A stretch of 64,000 bases of DNA, from NCBI RefSeq assembly GCF_900114825.1, contig NZ_FOUI01000002.1, positions 186,001 to 250,000 of the forward strand, given 5' to 3'. The translations under genes and the position numbers were made by a program. Source of the DNA: Halopseudomonas yangmingensis. GTDB taxonomy: Bacteria > Pseudomonadota > Gammaproteobacteria > Pseudomonadales > Pseudomonadaceae. The notes under the pieces were generated by a model. The model was not told the DNA's origin and ran no database searches. It worked only from the letters and a program-made list of their open reading frames with translations. Shown here piece after piece: positions 1 to 8,335 of the stretch (positions are counted from its first letter, which is position 1; every line of letters starts with the position of its first letter).

Positions 1-487
1 GCGCACCGCTGTCATTGCGCAACAGGATGCCCGCCGGTTTCAGCACCTGCACCAACGCCTCGATAATTGCATCCTGCACACGTTGCATGCCACAGGTGTT
101 GATCTGCACCACCAGATAGTCACCAAAACGATCCACCACCAGCCCCGGCAGCAGATCCGAATCCCCATAGACCAACCGATAGAAAGGCTGCTCGAACAGC
201 CGCTGGCGCAGGCTCAGGGCAACCTTGAGGCGATGCACCAGCAGCGACTTGTCCAGCGGATGGCTGGCGTCACGGCTGTGCAATCTGGCACAGACAAGAT
301 TGTTCGGGCTGACAGTAGCCAGCCCCAGAAATTTTCCGGAGGCGTTCTCAATCGTTACCTCCTGGCCCGACTCCAGCGCGGTCAAGGGTGTCTGGGCGAT
401 ATCCACCTCGTTGCTGAACACCCACAGGTGTCCGGCCTTGATGCGCCTGTCGGCATTGGATTTGAGGCGCAAACCGGGAAGGGACAT
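1..487 (-). CDS. rlmI: Class I SAM-dependent rRNA methyltransferase (RlmI family), partial
   Basis: This reading frame runs off the left edge of the window, so only about the first 162 residues are visible. The protein starts MSLPGLRLKSNADRRIKAGH and continues through HLWVFSNEV, the typical start of the PUA domain of the YccW/RlmI family. A hydrophobic GDSDLLPGLVVDRFGDYLVV stretch follows, which leads into the central domain. The SAM-binding methyltransferase half lies outside the window. Family members methylate a cytosine (m5C1962 in E. coli) of 23S rRNA. The ATG at 487 was chosen because it opens the conserved N-terminus. The gene is divergent from the HDOD gene, with about 140 bases between. 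The family is clear; the exact target base is inferred. Confidence 0.85.
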   Translation of the reverse strand, partial: MSLPGLRLKSNADRRIKAGHLWVFSNEVDIAQTPLTALESGQEVTIENASGKFLGLATVSPNNLVCARLHSRDASHPLDKSLLVHRLKVALSLRQRLFEQPFYRLVYGDSDLLPGLVVDRFGDYLVVQINTCGMQRVQDAIIEALVQVLKPAGILLRNDSGA

Positions 488-542
488 GGGCAGAAACTCC
501 TGTGATGACGGGGCAGACAGTGCGGCAGTGTGCCGCCTGTTG

Positions 543-568
543 TTGCAGACAATCTGCAACGATTATAC
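543..568 (-). promoter_or_regulatory. Candidate -10 box with adjacent perfect palindrome upstream of rlmI
   Basis: On the minus strand a TATAAT hexamer sits at 568-563. Immediately downstream is a perfect inverted repeat, GTTGCAGA-caa-TCTGCAAC (543-561). No good -35 hexamer is visible 17 bases upstream. The palindrome would overlap the transcription start of the methyltransferase gene, as an operator would. This is a suggestion from sequence only; no regulator is recognised. Confidence 0.3.
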
Positions 569-628
569 AGGGTGCCAGCGCGTGCAGTCTGCGGCTAAAC
601 TGGCGCCCTGGCATCACGGAGTCGAGCA

Positions 629-1507
629 ATGAGTGCGGAATTGACCGAAGAGCAGATCAAGCGAGCCCTGCAGGGCATTCGTGTACCCCCCCAACCGCAG
701 ATCATGGTCGATTTGCAGATGGAACAGATGATGCCGGAGCCGGATATGCGCAATATCGCACGGCTGATCAGTCAGGACCCCGGCCTGTCCGGCAGCCTGC
801 TGAAAATCGTCAACTCGCCGTTTTTCGGACTGTCCAACCGCATTACCTCGATTCAGCAGGCCGTCAACCTGTTGGGCATTGCCCGGGTGGTGAACATAGT
901 CAACGCCCAGTCCATCCGCAGCCAGTTGAGTGATGACAACATCCTCAAACTGAACCGCTTCTGGGACAACGCCCAGGATGTTGCAGCCACCTGCATGACA
1001 CTGGCCAAGCAGCTCGGCTGCACCGAGCCGGACGAGGCCTATGCGCTGGGGCTGTTTCACAACTGCGGCATTCCCCTGATGTTCAGTCGCTTCGACAACT
1101 ACATCGATGTGCTGGAGACGTCCTACCACTCCCCGGGCAAACGCATTGTCGATGTGGAAAACCTGCACCTGAATACCAACCATGCGGTGGTCGGCTATTT
1201 CACTGCAAAATCCTGGCTGCTGCCACCGCACCTGTGCGAAGCCATTGCCAACCACCACAACGCCCGCCAGCTGTTCATCGAGGATCGCTGCGCCGATATT
1301 GGCCTGAAAAACCGTCTGGCCATCCTGAAAATGGCCGAACACATCTGTCGCACCCACCAAATTCTCGGCGGCGGCGAACAGGACCACGAATGGGAGGATA
1401 CCGGCGATGCGATTCTCGACTACATTGGCCTGACCGACTACGACTTCGAGACACTGCGTGACAACTGCCGTGAAATGCTCTCCAGCGGCACCGGCCATCA
1501 AGACTGA
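629..1507 (+). CDS. HDOD domain protein
   Basis: A 292-residue protein. Residues about 15-215 form an HDOD domain, the degenerate relative of HD phosphohydrolases. Recognisable segments are PPQPQIMVDL, ARLISQDPGLSGSLLKIVNS and a stretch beginning ITSIQQAVNLLG. The HD metal ligands are not intact, although FHNCGIPLM and IANHHN resemble the HD-fold positions. HDOD proteins act in signalling (cyclic-di-GMP, motility, stress) as scaffolds rather than enzymes. No receiver or GGDEF domain is attached, so its partner is unknown. GGAG lies about 7 bases before the ATG. An ACT-domain gene follows 17 bases downstream and may be cotranscribed. Confidence 0.85.
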   Translation: MSAELTEEQIKRALQGIRVPPQPQIMVDLQMEQMMPEPDMRNIARLISQDPGLSGSLLKIVNSPFFGLSNRITSIQQAVNLLGIARVVNIVNAQSIRSQLSDDNILKLNRFWDNAQDVAATCMTLAKQLGCTEPDEAYALGLFHNCGIPLMFSRFDNYIDVLETSYHSPGKRIVDVENLHLNTNHAVVGYFTAKSWLLPPHLCEAIANHHNARQLFIEDRCADIGLKNRLAILKMAEHICRTHQILGGGEQDHEWEDTGDAILDYIGLTDYDFETLRDNCREMLSSGTGHQD

Positions 1508-1524
1508 CTTTCGGAGAACTTCCC

Positions 1525-2043
1525 ATGAGTACACATCTGGTATTGACGGTCATTGCCGCAGACAAGCCAGGGCTGGTAGAGACACTGGCCCAGACCATCA
1601 AGGCCCACGCCGGCAACTGGCTGGAAAGCCGCATGGCACGCATGGCCGGCCAGTTTGCCGGCATCTTGCGGGTGGATATCGCCGAGGCCGACGTGGATGC
1701 ACTGCGCCGGGACCTGGAAGCTCTCAACAGCCAGGGCATCAGTGTGCAACTGGCTATCAGTGCTGCCGAAGCGGAGCGTGAACCCGATCACCTGCAACTG
1801 GACCTGCTCGGAAACGACCGCCCGGGCCTGGTGCTCGAAGTGTCACAGGTGCTGGCTCGTCACGGGGTCAACGTCGAGGCACTGGAAACCGAACGCAGCC
1901 CGGCTCCCATGAGTGCCGACCTGCTGTTTCGTGCCGAAGCCCTTCTGGCTGTCGGACCGCAAACCGATCTGGATCAGCTGCGTCGCGACCTGGAAAGCCT
2001 GGCTGATGACCTTATGGTGGACATCAGCCTGGCCGGCCACTGA
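1525..2043 (+). CDS. ACT-domain protein, GcvR-like glycine cleavage regulator family
   Basis: A 172-residue protein with two ACT domains. The first is at about 4-80 (LVLTVIAADKPGLVETLAQ) and the second at about 90-170 (LDLLGNDRPGLVLEVSQVL). This layout is that of GcvR, which in E. coli binds glycine and holds the activator GcvA in check. The repeated D-(K/R)-PGLV motif is the ligand-binding turn of ACT domains. No GcvA partner or gcv gene is nearby, so the glycine role is by family only. The start has GGAG at 10 bases (tcggagaacttcccATG). The gene ends one base from the stop of the convergent sensor kinase. Confidence 0.8.
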   Translation: MSTHLVLTVIAADKPGLVETLAQTIKAHAGNWLESRMARMAGQFAGILRVDIAEADVDALRRDLEALNSQGISVQLAISAAEAEREPDHLQLDLLGNDRPGLVLEVSQVLARHGVNVEALETERSPAPMSADLLFRAEALLAVGPQTDLDQLRRDLESLADDLMVDISLAGH

Positions 2044-2044
2044 C

Positions 2045-4954
2045 TCAGCGCCGACCCAATAGCCTGACTGCCTGTTGCATGGCCTCGCGCAGCTCCGGCA
2101 ACTGCAACGGTTTGGTCAGATAGGCCAGCACGCCCAGATCGCTGACCCTTTCACGATCAGCCGGTAACGCGCCGGCGCTGATGACAATCACCGGCAGATC
2201 GCGGGTACGCGCGCTACTGCGCAGCGTGCGCAACAGTCGGTCACCCTGCATGTCCGGCAAATCGATATCCAGCAACAACACCTGGGGCGGCCGCTCAACG
2301 ATCCGGTCCAGAGCCTCCACGCCATTGCCGATCAAGGTTACCCTGGCCATCTCCGCCAGCGCGTGCTGCACCAGCATCTGACTGGAACGGTCATCCTCGA
2401 CGTACACCACATCCAGCAAGGGCGCGCCTGCCTCCTGCGTAATGGAGATCATTTCTGCAGCGACCGGCAGCTCGATCCAGAAATGACTGCCGATACTCTC
2501 CTGACTTTCAAAGCCCATCTCTGCATGCATCAGACCAGCCAACTCGCGGCATAATGCCAGACCTATACCGGTACCCTTGATGGTGCCGTTTTCGTGCCCC
2601 AGTCGCTGGAACGGCTTGAACAGCAGGTGCTGGCGTTCGGCGGCAATGCCTCGGCCACTGTCACTGACTCTCAACTGCCAGCATCCGCCTACCCGACGGC
2701 AGTCCAGACCGACTCGGCCGCCCGGGCGGTTGTACTTGATCGCATTACTCAGAAGATTGAGCAGTATCTGCCGTAGCCGTCGCGGCTCGGCAGTCACCCA
2801 TACCGGTCCCGGCGGGGGCAGGCTGTCAATCTGCAGGCCGGCCGCCTCAAGATCCAGACGCACCTGTTCCAGCGACTCACGCATGATCTGCGCTGCATCG
2901 ACCGTTTCCAGCCGCACCTCGGGACGTTCTGCCTCGATTCGAGCCAAATCCAGTACATCATCAATGAGCAGCGACAGATGCTGGCCGGCCCTGAGTATTT
3001 CGTTGACTTGATTGATCTGGCGGTCATCAGCCTTGGCATCCTCCAGATCCAGCGCCAACAGCTGGGCAAAACCCAGCACAGCATTCAAGGGCGTTCTCAG
3101 CTCGTGGCTCATGCTGGAGAGGAAGCGACTTTTGGCGATATTCGCCGATTGCGCCTGCTGGCTGGCGCTGCGCAACGCCTGTTCAGTCGCTTTAAGGGCA
3201 TCGATATCGACATGGGTGCCGACTATTCGCTGAGGTCTGCCGTGCGAATCTGTGGCTTCAATACGTCCGCGCCCCAGCAACCAGCGATACTCACCCGCCG
3301 GGTTATGCAGGCGATACTCTGCCTGCAGGCGTTGCGATGTCGAATCCGGAAGCAGGCTGCTGCGGGCCACCCCCAGATCATCCGGATGAATCAAGCCCAG
3401 AAAACTCTCCAGTTCAAGCGACGGACGGCCGAGTCCGAGCCATTCGGCAAGTCGTCCCTGGATAGTGATCTGCCGGGTATGCCGATCGACCTCCCAGAGA
3501 CTCTCGGTTGTCGAATCAAGCACTCTCTCCAGCTGTTCCAGCACCGACTGGCGCTGCTGTTCGCTACTTTCCAGCTGACCGCCCAGACGAACGGCATGCT
3601 CTGCCATCTGCTGCAGTTCCAGCAAGGCGGCAGCGGGCCTTTGCGGGTGACGCTCACCCTGACCAATACGCTCAAGCATCCGGCCCACGCCGGCAATCGG
3701 GGTCTGCAGTTGCTGACTAAGTTGACGCGAACGCCACCACATGCCGGCAAAAAACAGCAGGTAGAACAGCACCAGCCCGGCAATCAGCAGATAACCGATA
3801 TTCTGGAAATGCCGGGCCAGCTGATTGGTCCGACTGAACACAGCCTCTTCATCGACCAGCGTTACCAATTGCCAGCCGGTTTCAGGGATTTCCGCCCAGG
3901 CTGCCAATTGACGGCGCCCGCCCAGACTGACCGGCTTGACACCGTCGCGTTGTGCCAGCAAGGCATCGGCAAGCCGCTGTGTATCCTCCCGACTGGCCAG
4001 GTTGAAGTCTTCAGGCTTGAATACTTCCTGACTGATGGCCTCGTCATAACTGTGACTGGTGAGTTCGCTCAATCCCAGATCCGCCTCACCTGCCGACGGC
4101 AGCGCCATGATGTTCAGCTCTTCGCTGACCAGCATGGCGTAGCCGCCCCAGGGCACCTGCAACGCAGAAATCTCCTCCAGAATCTGGCTCACGGTGATAT
4201 CCAGACCTGCAACACCCTCAAGAAACTCGCCGCGATAGACCGGTGCCAGTGACGACATCATCCAGCCATGTCCGGCCGGGTCGACGTAGATATCGGTCCA
4301 GACTACCCGCCGCCCCGGGTTGTGCTCGGCATCCGCCAGGTAATAGAAGTTGTAGGCCGGGATATCCATATCGGGCGGATACTGGTCCGGCGTAAAGAAC
4401 CATGGCCAGATCCGGTTGTAGCTGTCATGGGTATTGAAGTAGATGGAGGCGACCAGAGGATTGCTTTGCTCGATCGCCTTCATCAGCCCGTCCAGCTGTG
4501 TAAGGCGCAGCACCCGTTCCATATCCTGCTGCTCAGGCGGCGTAAGTCCCGAATAGAAACTCGCAGCACGACCATTATCATCCGGGCTGAAGAGCACGCC
4601 CTCTGCGTTGCGCTGTAACCGCTGGCGCTCAAGGGGATTGTCCAGATAACGCTGCGCCAGCAAGGCATCCTGCACCCGCCGGGCAAATATGTCGGTCAGT
4701 TCACTGACCGTTCTCAGACGCTGGCTGATTAACGCCGCCTCCTGGCGTGCCGCGCTTTGCAGATCCACCAGCGCCGATTCACGCAAATGTTCGATCTGGG
4801 CATCACGAATCGCCATATTGGTCAGCAAATAGGCAGCGACCAGCACCGTTTCGACCAGAATCAGCGGGATCAACGCACTCTGTACAAAGGCACGCCACAT
4901 CCAGCTGCGCAGCGTCATGACTGAGGTTTTTGCGGAAGAGTCCGGTTTTGCCAC
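2045..4954 (-). CDS. Membrane-bound hybrid sensor histidine kinase with extracellular Cache-type sensor
   Basis: A 969-residue protein. A membrane segment at about 24-46 is followed by a ~310-residue periplasmic region that looks like a double-Cache sensor (IYFNTHDSYNRIWPWF, GLDITVSQILEEIS). A second membrane segment (IGYLLIAGLVLFYLLFFAGM) lies near 380. A PAS domain follows, ending WLLGRGRIE...IVGTHVDID. The kinase core has the phospho-acceptor His in SSMSHELRTPLNAVLG, the N box LLNLLSNAIKYN, and the G boxes DSGRGIA and GTGIGLAL. The C-terminus is a receiver domain with VYVEDD, the phospho-acceptor Asp in LLLDIDLPDMQG and the Lys in YLTKPLQL. No HPt domain is seen, so phosphotransfer would use another protein. 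The GTG at 4954 is the longest start; ATG 4918 is possible. The ligand is unknown. Confidence 0.9.
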   Translation of the reverse strand: MAKPDSSAKTSVMTLRSWMWRAFVQSALIPLILVETVLVAAYLLTNMAIRDAQIEHLRESALVDLQSAARQEAALISQRLRTVSELTDIFARRVQDALLAQRYLDNPLERQRLQRNAEGVLFSPDDNGRAASFYSGLTPPEQQDMERVLRLTQLDGLMKAIEQSNPLVASIYFNTHDSYNRIWPWFFTPDQYPPDMDIPAYNFYYLADAEHNPGRRVVWTDIYVDPAGHGWMMSSLAPVYRGEFLEGVAGLDITVSQILEEISALQVPWGGYAMLVSEELNIMALPSAGEADLGLSELTSHSYDEAISQEVFKPEDFNLASREDTQRLADALLAQRDGVKPVSLGGRRQLAAWAEIPETGWQLVTLVDEEAVFSRTNQLARHFQNIGYLLIAGLVLFYLLFFAGMWWRSRQLSQQLQTPIAGVGRMLERIGQGERHPQRPAAALLELQQMAEHAVRLGGQLESSEQQRQSVLEQLERVLDSTTESLWEVDRHTRQITIQGRLAEWLGLGRPSLELESFLGLIHPDDLGVARSSLLPDSTSQRLQAEYRLHNPAGEYRWLLGRGRIEATDSHGRPQRIVGTHVDIDALKATEQALRSASQQAQSANIAKSRFLSSMSHELRTPLNAVLGFAQLLALDLEDAKADDRQINQVNEILRAGQHLSLLIDDVLDLARIEAERPEVRLETVDAAQIMRESLEQVRLDLEAAGLQIDSLPPPGPVWVTAEPRRLRQILLNLLSNAIKYNRPGGRVGLDCRRVGGCWQLRVSDSGRGIAAERQHLLFKPFQRLGHENGTIKGTGIGLALCRELAGLMHAEMGFESQESIGSHFWIELPVAAEMISITQEAGAPLLDVVYVEDDRSSQMLVQHALAEMARVTLIGNGVEALDRIVERPPQVLLLDIDLPDMQGDRLLRTLRSSARTRDLPVIVISAGALPADRERVSDLGVLAYLTKPLQLPELREAMQQAVRLLGRR

Positions 4955-4960
4955 GCGGAG

Positions 4961-4974
4961 TTGACCTTTGTCAG
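4961..4974. promoter_or_regulatory. Possible ANR/FNR box
   Basis: The site TTGACctttGTCAG differs at one half-site position from the ANR/FNR pattern TTGAY-N4-RTCAA. It lies in the short gap between the divergent sensor kinase and DUF1538 genes. Only a weak -10 candidate is seen at a fitting distance, so confidence is low. Confidence 0.25.
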
Positions 4975-5016
4975 TAAGGATTCAGAAATGTCTGGTAGCA
5001 TCAATCGAATGTAAGG

Positions 5017-6564
5017 ATGCAAGCGACGGCGTCTATTGTGAATCATCTGCACGATTTCTGGCACACCCTCAAGCACTCGTTCAACAATCTGCTGCCGATC
5101 GTGGTGGTGGTTGGCGTGTTTCAGGCCCTGGTGATTCGTCAGGTGCCGGAAGGCCTGGTCAGCATGCTGGCCGGTCTGCTGATCGTGGTGTTTGGCGTGG
5201 CGATCTTCCTGCGCGGCCTGGAACTGGGCATTTTCCCGGTCGGCAAGAACCTGTCCAATGCCTTTGCCCGCAAGGGTTCACTGTCGCTGCTGATGGCCTT
5301 TGGCTTCTGTCTGGGGTTCTCGGCGGTGGTTGCCGAGCCGGCATTGATCGCGGTCGCCAGCCAGGCGGAAATGATCAGCGCCGGACGCATCGACGCGCTG
5401 ATCCTGCGGCTGCTGGTGGCCTTCTCGGTGGGCGTGGTGGTAGCCCTCGGCGTCCTGCGCATCCTGCTCGGCCAGTCGCTGCACTGGTACATGATCGCCG
5501 GCTATCTGTTGGTGGTATCGGTGACCTTCTTCGCCCCCGAGGAAATCGTCGGACTGGCCTATGACTCCGGCGGTGTTACCACCAATATCGTCACCGTGCC
5601 ACTGATCGCCGCCCTGGGCATTGGCCTGGCCGTATCGATCAAGGGCCGCAACCCGCTGCTGCACGGTTTCGGGCTGGTGGCGCTGGCAGTGATGGTGCCG
5701 ATGATTGTGGTGCAGCTATACGGCATAGTGGTATTCACCCTCCTGCCGGCCCCTGCGGAGCCGGTTGTCGCCGCCGCCGAACAGCTGCTGGCGGGCGCCG
5801 GCGAGCAGGCACAGCACTGGCTTGTCACACTGCTCTACGGACTGGTCGGCATGCTCGGCGACCTGCTGCGCATGCTGATCGATGTGCTGCCGATCATAGT
5901 GGTCATCGTGTTCTTTCAGTACGGGGTGATCCGCAAGGCGATCCCCTACCTGCGGCGCACCGTACTCGGCTTTGCCATGGTGCTGATCGGCCTGTATGCC
6001 TTTGTCGTCGGCCTCAAGCTCGGCCTGTTCCCGGTCGGGCGCAGCATGGCCGAACAGCTGATCGGGCTGGATACCTTGCTGTTTGTCTACCTGTTCGCTT
6101 TCTGCATCGGCTTCGCCACCACCATGGCCGAGCCGGCACTGATCGCCATTGGCGAGCAGGCCGAGGAAGCCGCCAATGGCAAGCTGCGCGGCAACCACAT
6201 CCGCCTGCTGGTGGCGCTGGGCGTGGCGATCGGCATCACCATCGGCGTACACCGCATCATTACCGGTGACTCCATCCACTACTACATCATGGGCGGCTAT
6301 GCGCTGGTGATAGTGCTGACCCTGCTGGCGCCGAAGTTCATCGTGCCGCTGGCGTTCGACCTTGGCGGGGTCACCACCTCGGAGGTGACCGTACCGCTGG
6401 TCACCGCACTGGGCATCGGTCTGGCCACCCATATCGAAGGGCGCAGCGTACTGATGGACGGCTTCGGCCTGATCGCCTTCGCCTCGATTTTTCCGATCAT
6501 CACGGTGATGCTCTACGCCATCGCCAGCGAACTGCTGTACCGTCTTAAAGGAGCTGAAGCATGA
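5017..6564 (+). CDS. DUF1538 domain membrane protein (internally duplicated transporter-like)
   Basis: A 515-residue polytopic membrane protein made of two homologous halves, about 10-235 and 285-510. Each half carries the same signatures in the same order: an LPI(I)VVV helix, LFPVG/IFPVG, VAEPALIAV/MAEPALIAI, a HWYMIAGY/HYYIMGGY segment, and GGVTT-x3-VTVPL-x2-ALGIGLA. The paired AEPAL and GGVTT motifs look like an internally symmetric substrate path, as in duplicated transporters. The DUF1538 family has no established substrate. The next gene encodes a PII-like protein and overlaps this one by 4 bases, and a CBS gene follows, so the three probably form one regulated unit. The start is uncertain: ATG 5017 has AAGG directly against it, and GTG 5038 is an alternative. 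Confidence 0.85.
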   Translation: MQATASIVNHLHDFWHTLKHSFNNLLPIVVVVGVFQALVIRQVPEGLVSMLAGLLIVVFGVAIFLRGLELGIFPVGKNLSNAFARKGSLSLLMAFGFCLGFSAVVAEPALIAVASQAEMISAGRIDALILRLLVAFSVGVVVALGVLRILLGQSLHWYMIAGYLLVVSVTFFAPEEIVGLAYDSGGVTTNIVTVPLIAALGIGLAVSIKGRNPLLHGFGLVALAVMVPMIVVQLYGIVVFTLLPAPAEPVVAAAEQLLAGAGEQAQHWLVTLLYGLVGMLGDLLRMLIDVLPIIVVIVFFQYGVIRKAIPYLRRTVLGFAMVLIGLYAFVVGLKLGLFPVGRSMAEQLIGLDTLLFVYLFAFCIGFATTMAEPALIAIGEQAEEAANGKLRGNHIRLLVALGVAIGITIGVHRIITGDSIHYYIMGGYALVIVLTLLAPKFIVPLAFDLGGVTTSEVTVPLVTALGIGLATHIEGRSVLMDGFGLIAFASIFPIITVMLYAIASELLYRLKGAEA

Positions 6565-6908
6565 AATTCGCAGCACTGGTGGCCATGCTGGCCGAAGACC
6601 TTGAGGAACAGGCCATCGCCTCGGCCAAGGCCGCCGGCGCCGGCGGGGTGACCATCCTGAATGGCCGAGGACTGGGCAACGAGCAGAAAAAGACCTTTTT
6701 TGGCCTGACCTTCGAGGGCGGCCAGACGGTAATGATCTTCGTGCTGGAGAAAAAGCTGTCACTCAAGGTGATGAAGCGACTGGTTGATGATCTGGACCTG
6801 AAGAATCATTCCAGTGGCGTGGTGTTCACCCTGCCGCTGGAACATATCGCCGGCATCGATCACCAACAGATCGAGCAATTCGAACAACTGATCAAGAACG
6901 ACCTCTGA
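6561..6908 (+). CDS. PII-like signalling protein (GlnB superfamily)
   Basis: A 115-residue protein with a ferredoxin-like PII fold: MKFAALVAMLAEDLEEQAI (strand-helix), AGAGGVTILNGRGLGN, then a loop and VMIFVLEKKLSLKVMKRLVD. The T-loop region is short and lacks the uridylylated Tyr of classical GlnB/GlnK. A canonical nitrogen role through GlnD is therefore unlikely. The gene overlaps the DUF1538 gene by 4 bases (ATGA), which implies translational coupling. By analogy with GlnK and AmtB, the protein may bind a small molecule and gate the DUF1538 membrane protein. That role is an inference from context. Confidence 0.75.
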   Translation: MKFAALVAMLAEDLEEQAIASAKAAGAGGVTILNGRGLGNEQKKTFFGLTFEGGQTVMIFVLEKKLSLKVMKRLVDDLDLKNHSSGVVFTLPLEHIAGIDHQQIEQFEQLIKNDL

Positions 6909-6924
6909 GCCCGGGAGAACCGAC

Positions 6925-7320
6925 ATGCTGGTCAAAGACATCATGATCCCCAATGTGGTGACCATTTCCGCCTTCGCCTCGGTGCGTGATGCCATGCGCA
7001 AGATGCGCGAGCACAACATCAAGTCGCTGGTGGTGGACAAGGGCAACGAGCACGATGCCTATGGCCTGGTCACCTACAAGGACATTCTGAAAACCATTGT
7101 TGCCGAGGAAGGCGACATCGACCTGCTGAATGTCTACGACATCTACACCAAGCCGGCGCTGATCGTCTCGCGCGAGCTGGACGTCAAGTACGTGGCCAAG
7201 TTCATGGTCAACATGGGCCTGCACCGGGTGCTGGTGACCAATGCCAACGCACTGGTCGGCATCATCACCATGAACGACATCGTCGGCGCCATTCTGGACA
7301 TGGCCAACGGCGATCAGTAA
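6925..7320 (+). CDS. CBS-domain pair protein
   Basis: A 131-residue protein made entirely of two CBS motifs. The first is about 5-60 (VKDIMIPNVVTISAFASVRDA, then YGLVTYKDIL) and the second about 72-128 (DIYTKPALIVSRELDVKYVA, then LVGIITMNDIVGAIL). Tandem CBS modules bind adenosine nucleotides and regulate attached or partner proteins. It starts 16 bases after the PII-like gene, with GGGAG ahead of the ATG, as the third gene of the DUF1538 unit. It may report adenylate energy state to the membrane protein; that is inferred from position. Confidence 0.85.
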   Translation: MLVKDIMIPNVVTISAFASVRDAMRKMREHNIKSLVVDKGNEHDAYGLVTYKDILKTIVAEEGDIDLLNVYDIYTKPALIVSRELDVKYVAKFMVNMGLHRVLVTNANALVGIITMNDIVGAILDMANGDQ

Positions 7321-7394
7321 GCGGCGCCCGCTGGCGTTATCGCGCGGCGCTCAGCAACGCAGCAATCCATGCGTCGCCGACATTCGCCACCGTG

Positions 7395-8228
7395 TTACTG
7401 CCGTCCGATATAGCCCGGATTGAAGATCACCGCCTCGCCCTGGATCATCTCGAAGATGTCCCGTGCGGGGATCGCCGGATATTCCCAGCTGGCCGCCCGG
7501 TCCACCTCGGGGTTGGCACGCGGGCCCAGCGAGTGCCGACTGATATGGGTACGCATGCCCGCCGGAGCCGCCACGAAGACCTTGATGTTGTCCGCTGCCA
7601 CTTCAGCCGCGACACTCTGGAACAGGCCATGCAAGGCATGTTTGGTCGCCGCGTAGTGGCCCATATTGGCCGGCGCGGCGCGCATGCCGAGAATCGATGA
7701 CACATTCACAATGGTGCCGCCACCCTGCTCGCGCATCGACGGGATCACCTGCTGCGCCAGGTCAGCGTAGGCCCAGAAATTCACCTCCATCTGATGCCGG
7801 GCCTGCTCCAGGTCCATCTCCTCAAGGGAGGCCAGATAGGAATAACCGGCATTATTGAACAGGTAATCAATGCGGCCGTACTCGGCCAGCGCCTGCTCGA
7901 TCACCCGTGCACGGGCCTGCGGCTCGGCCAGATCGGCCTCGACCACCAGCGCCTTGCCGCCTTCACTGCGGATCTGTTCGGCCAGTTCATGGGACGGTTG
8001 CGGGCGCATGTCCACCAGCACCAACGGCATGCCATAGCCAGCCGCCAGCAATGCCAGTTCCCGACCCAGTCCGTAACTGCTGCCGGTAATCACTGCCACC
8101 TTGTCCTTGAATACCGCCGGCTCGGCCAACGCCGGGCGAGCCGCCGTCAGGGCGATCACCATGAGTGTTGCCAGGGCTGCCAGTAGCACAGCTGACCAGC
8201 GACGCGTATCCAGTGTTGCAGTTGCCAT
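7395..8228 (-). CDS. Short-chain dehydrogenase/reductase with N-terminal membrane segment
   Basis: A 277-residue classical SDR. The Rossmann motif is TGSSYGLG (about 48-55). NNAG (about 125-128), a Ser in VSSILGM and YAATK (about 193-197) complete the SDR catalytic set. Asp in LVLVDMRP at the end of the second strand suggests an NAD preference. Unusually, residues 11-35 form a hydrophobic stretch ending ALAEP, which reads as a signal peptide or membrane anchor, whereas most SDRs are cytosolic. The substrate cannot be told from sequence. The start at ATG 8228 has GGAGAAG upstream. It converges with the CBS gene. Confidence 0.85.
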   Translation of the reverse strand: MATATLDTRRWSAVLLAALATLMVIALTAARPALAEPAVFKDKVAVITGSSYGLGRELALLAAGYGMPLVLVDMRPQPSHELAEQIRSEGGKALVVEADLAEPQARARVIEQALAEYGRIDYLFNNAGYSYLASLEEMDLEQARHQMEVNFWAYADLAQQVIPSMREQGGGTIVNVSSILGMRAAPANMGHYAATKHALHGLFQSVAAEVAADNIKVFVAAPAGMRTHISRHSLGPRANPEVDRAASWEYPAIPARDIFEMIQGEAVIFNPGYIGRQ

Positions 8229-8335
8229 GGGCTTCTCCAGTTATGCGCAAGGAAGGTTGGTCGGTTTCACGCCCAACCATAACCATTCAAAGCGGCAAAT
8301 GCAGCTGCAGAAACATCCGGCAAAAAGCCCGAGGT

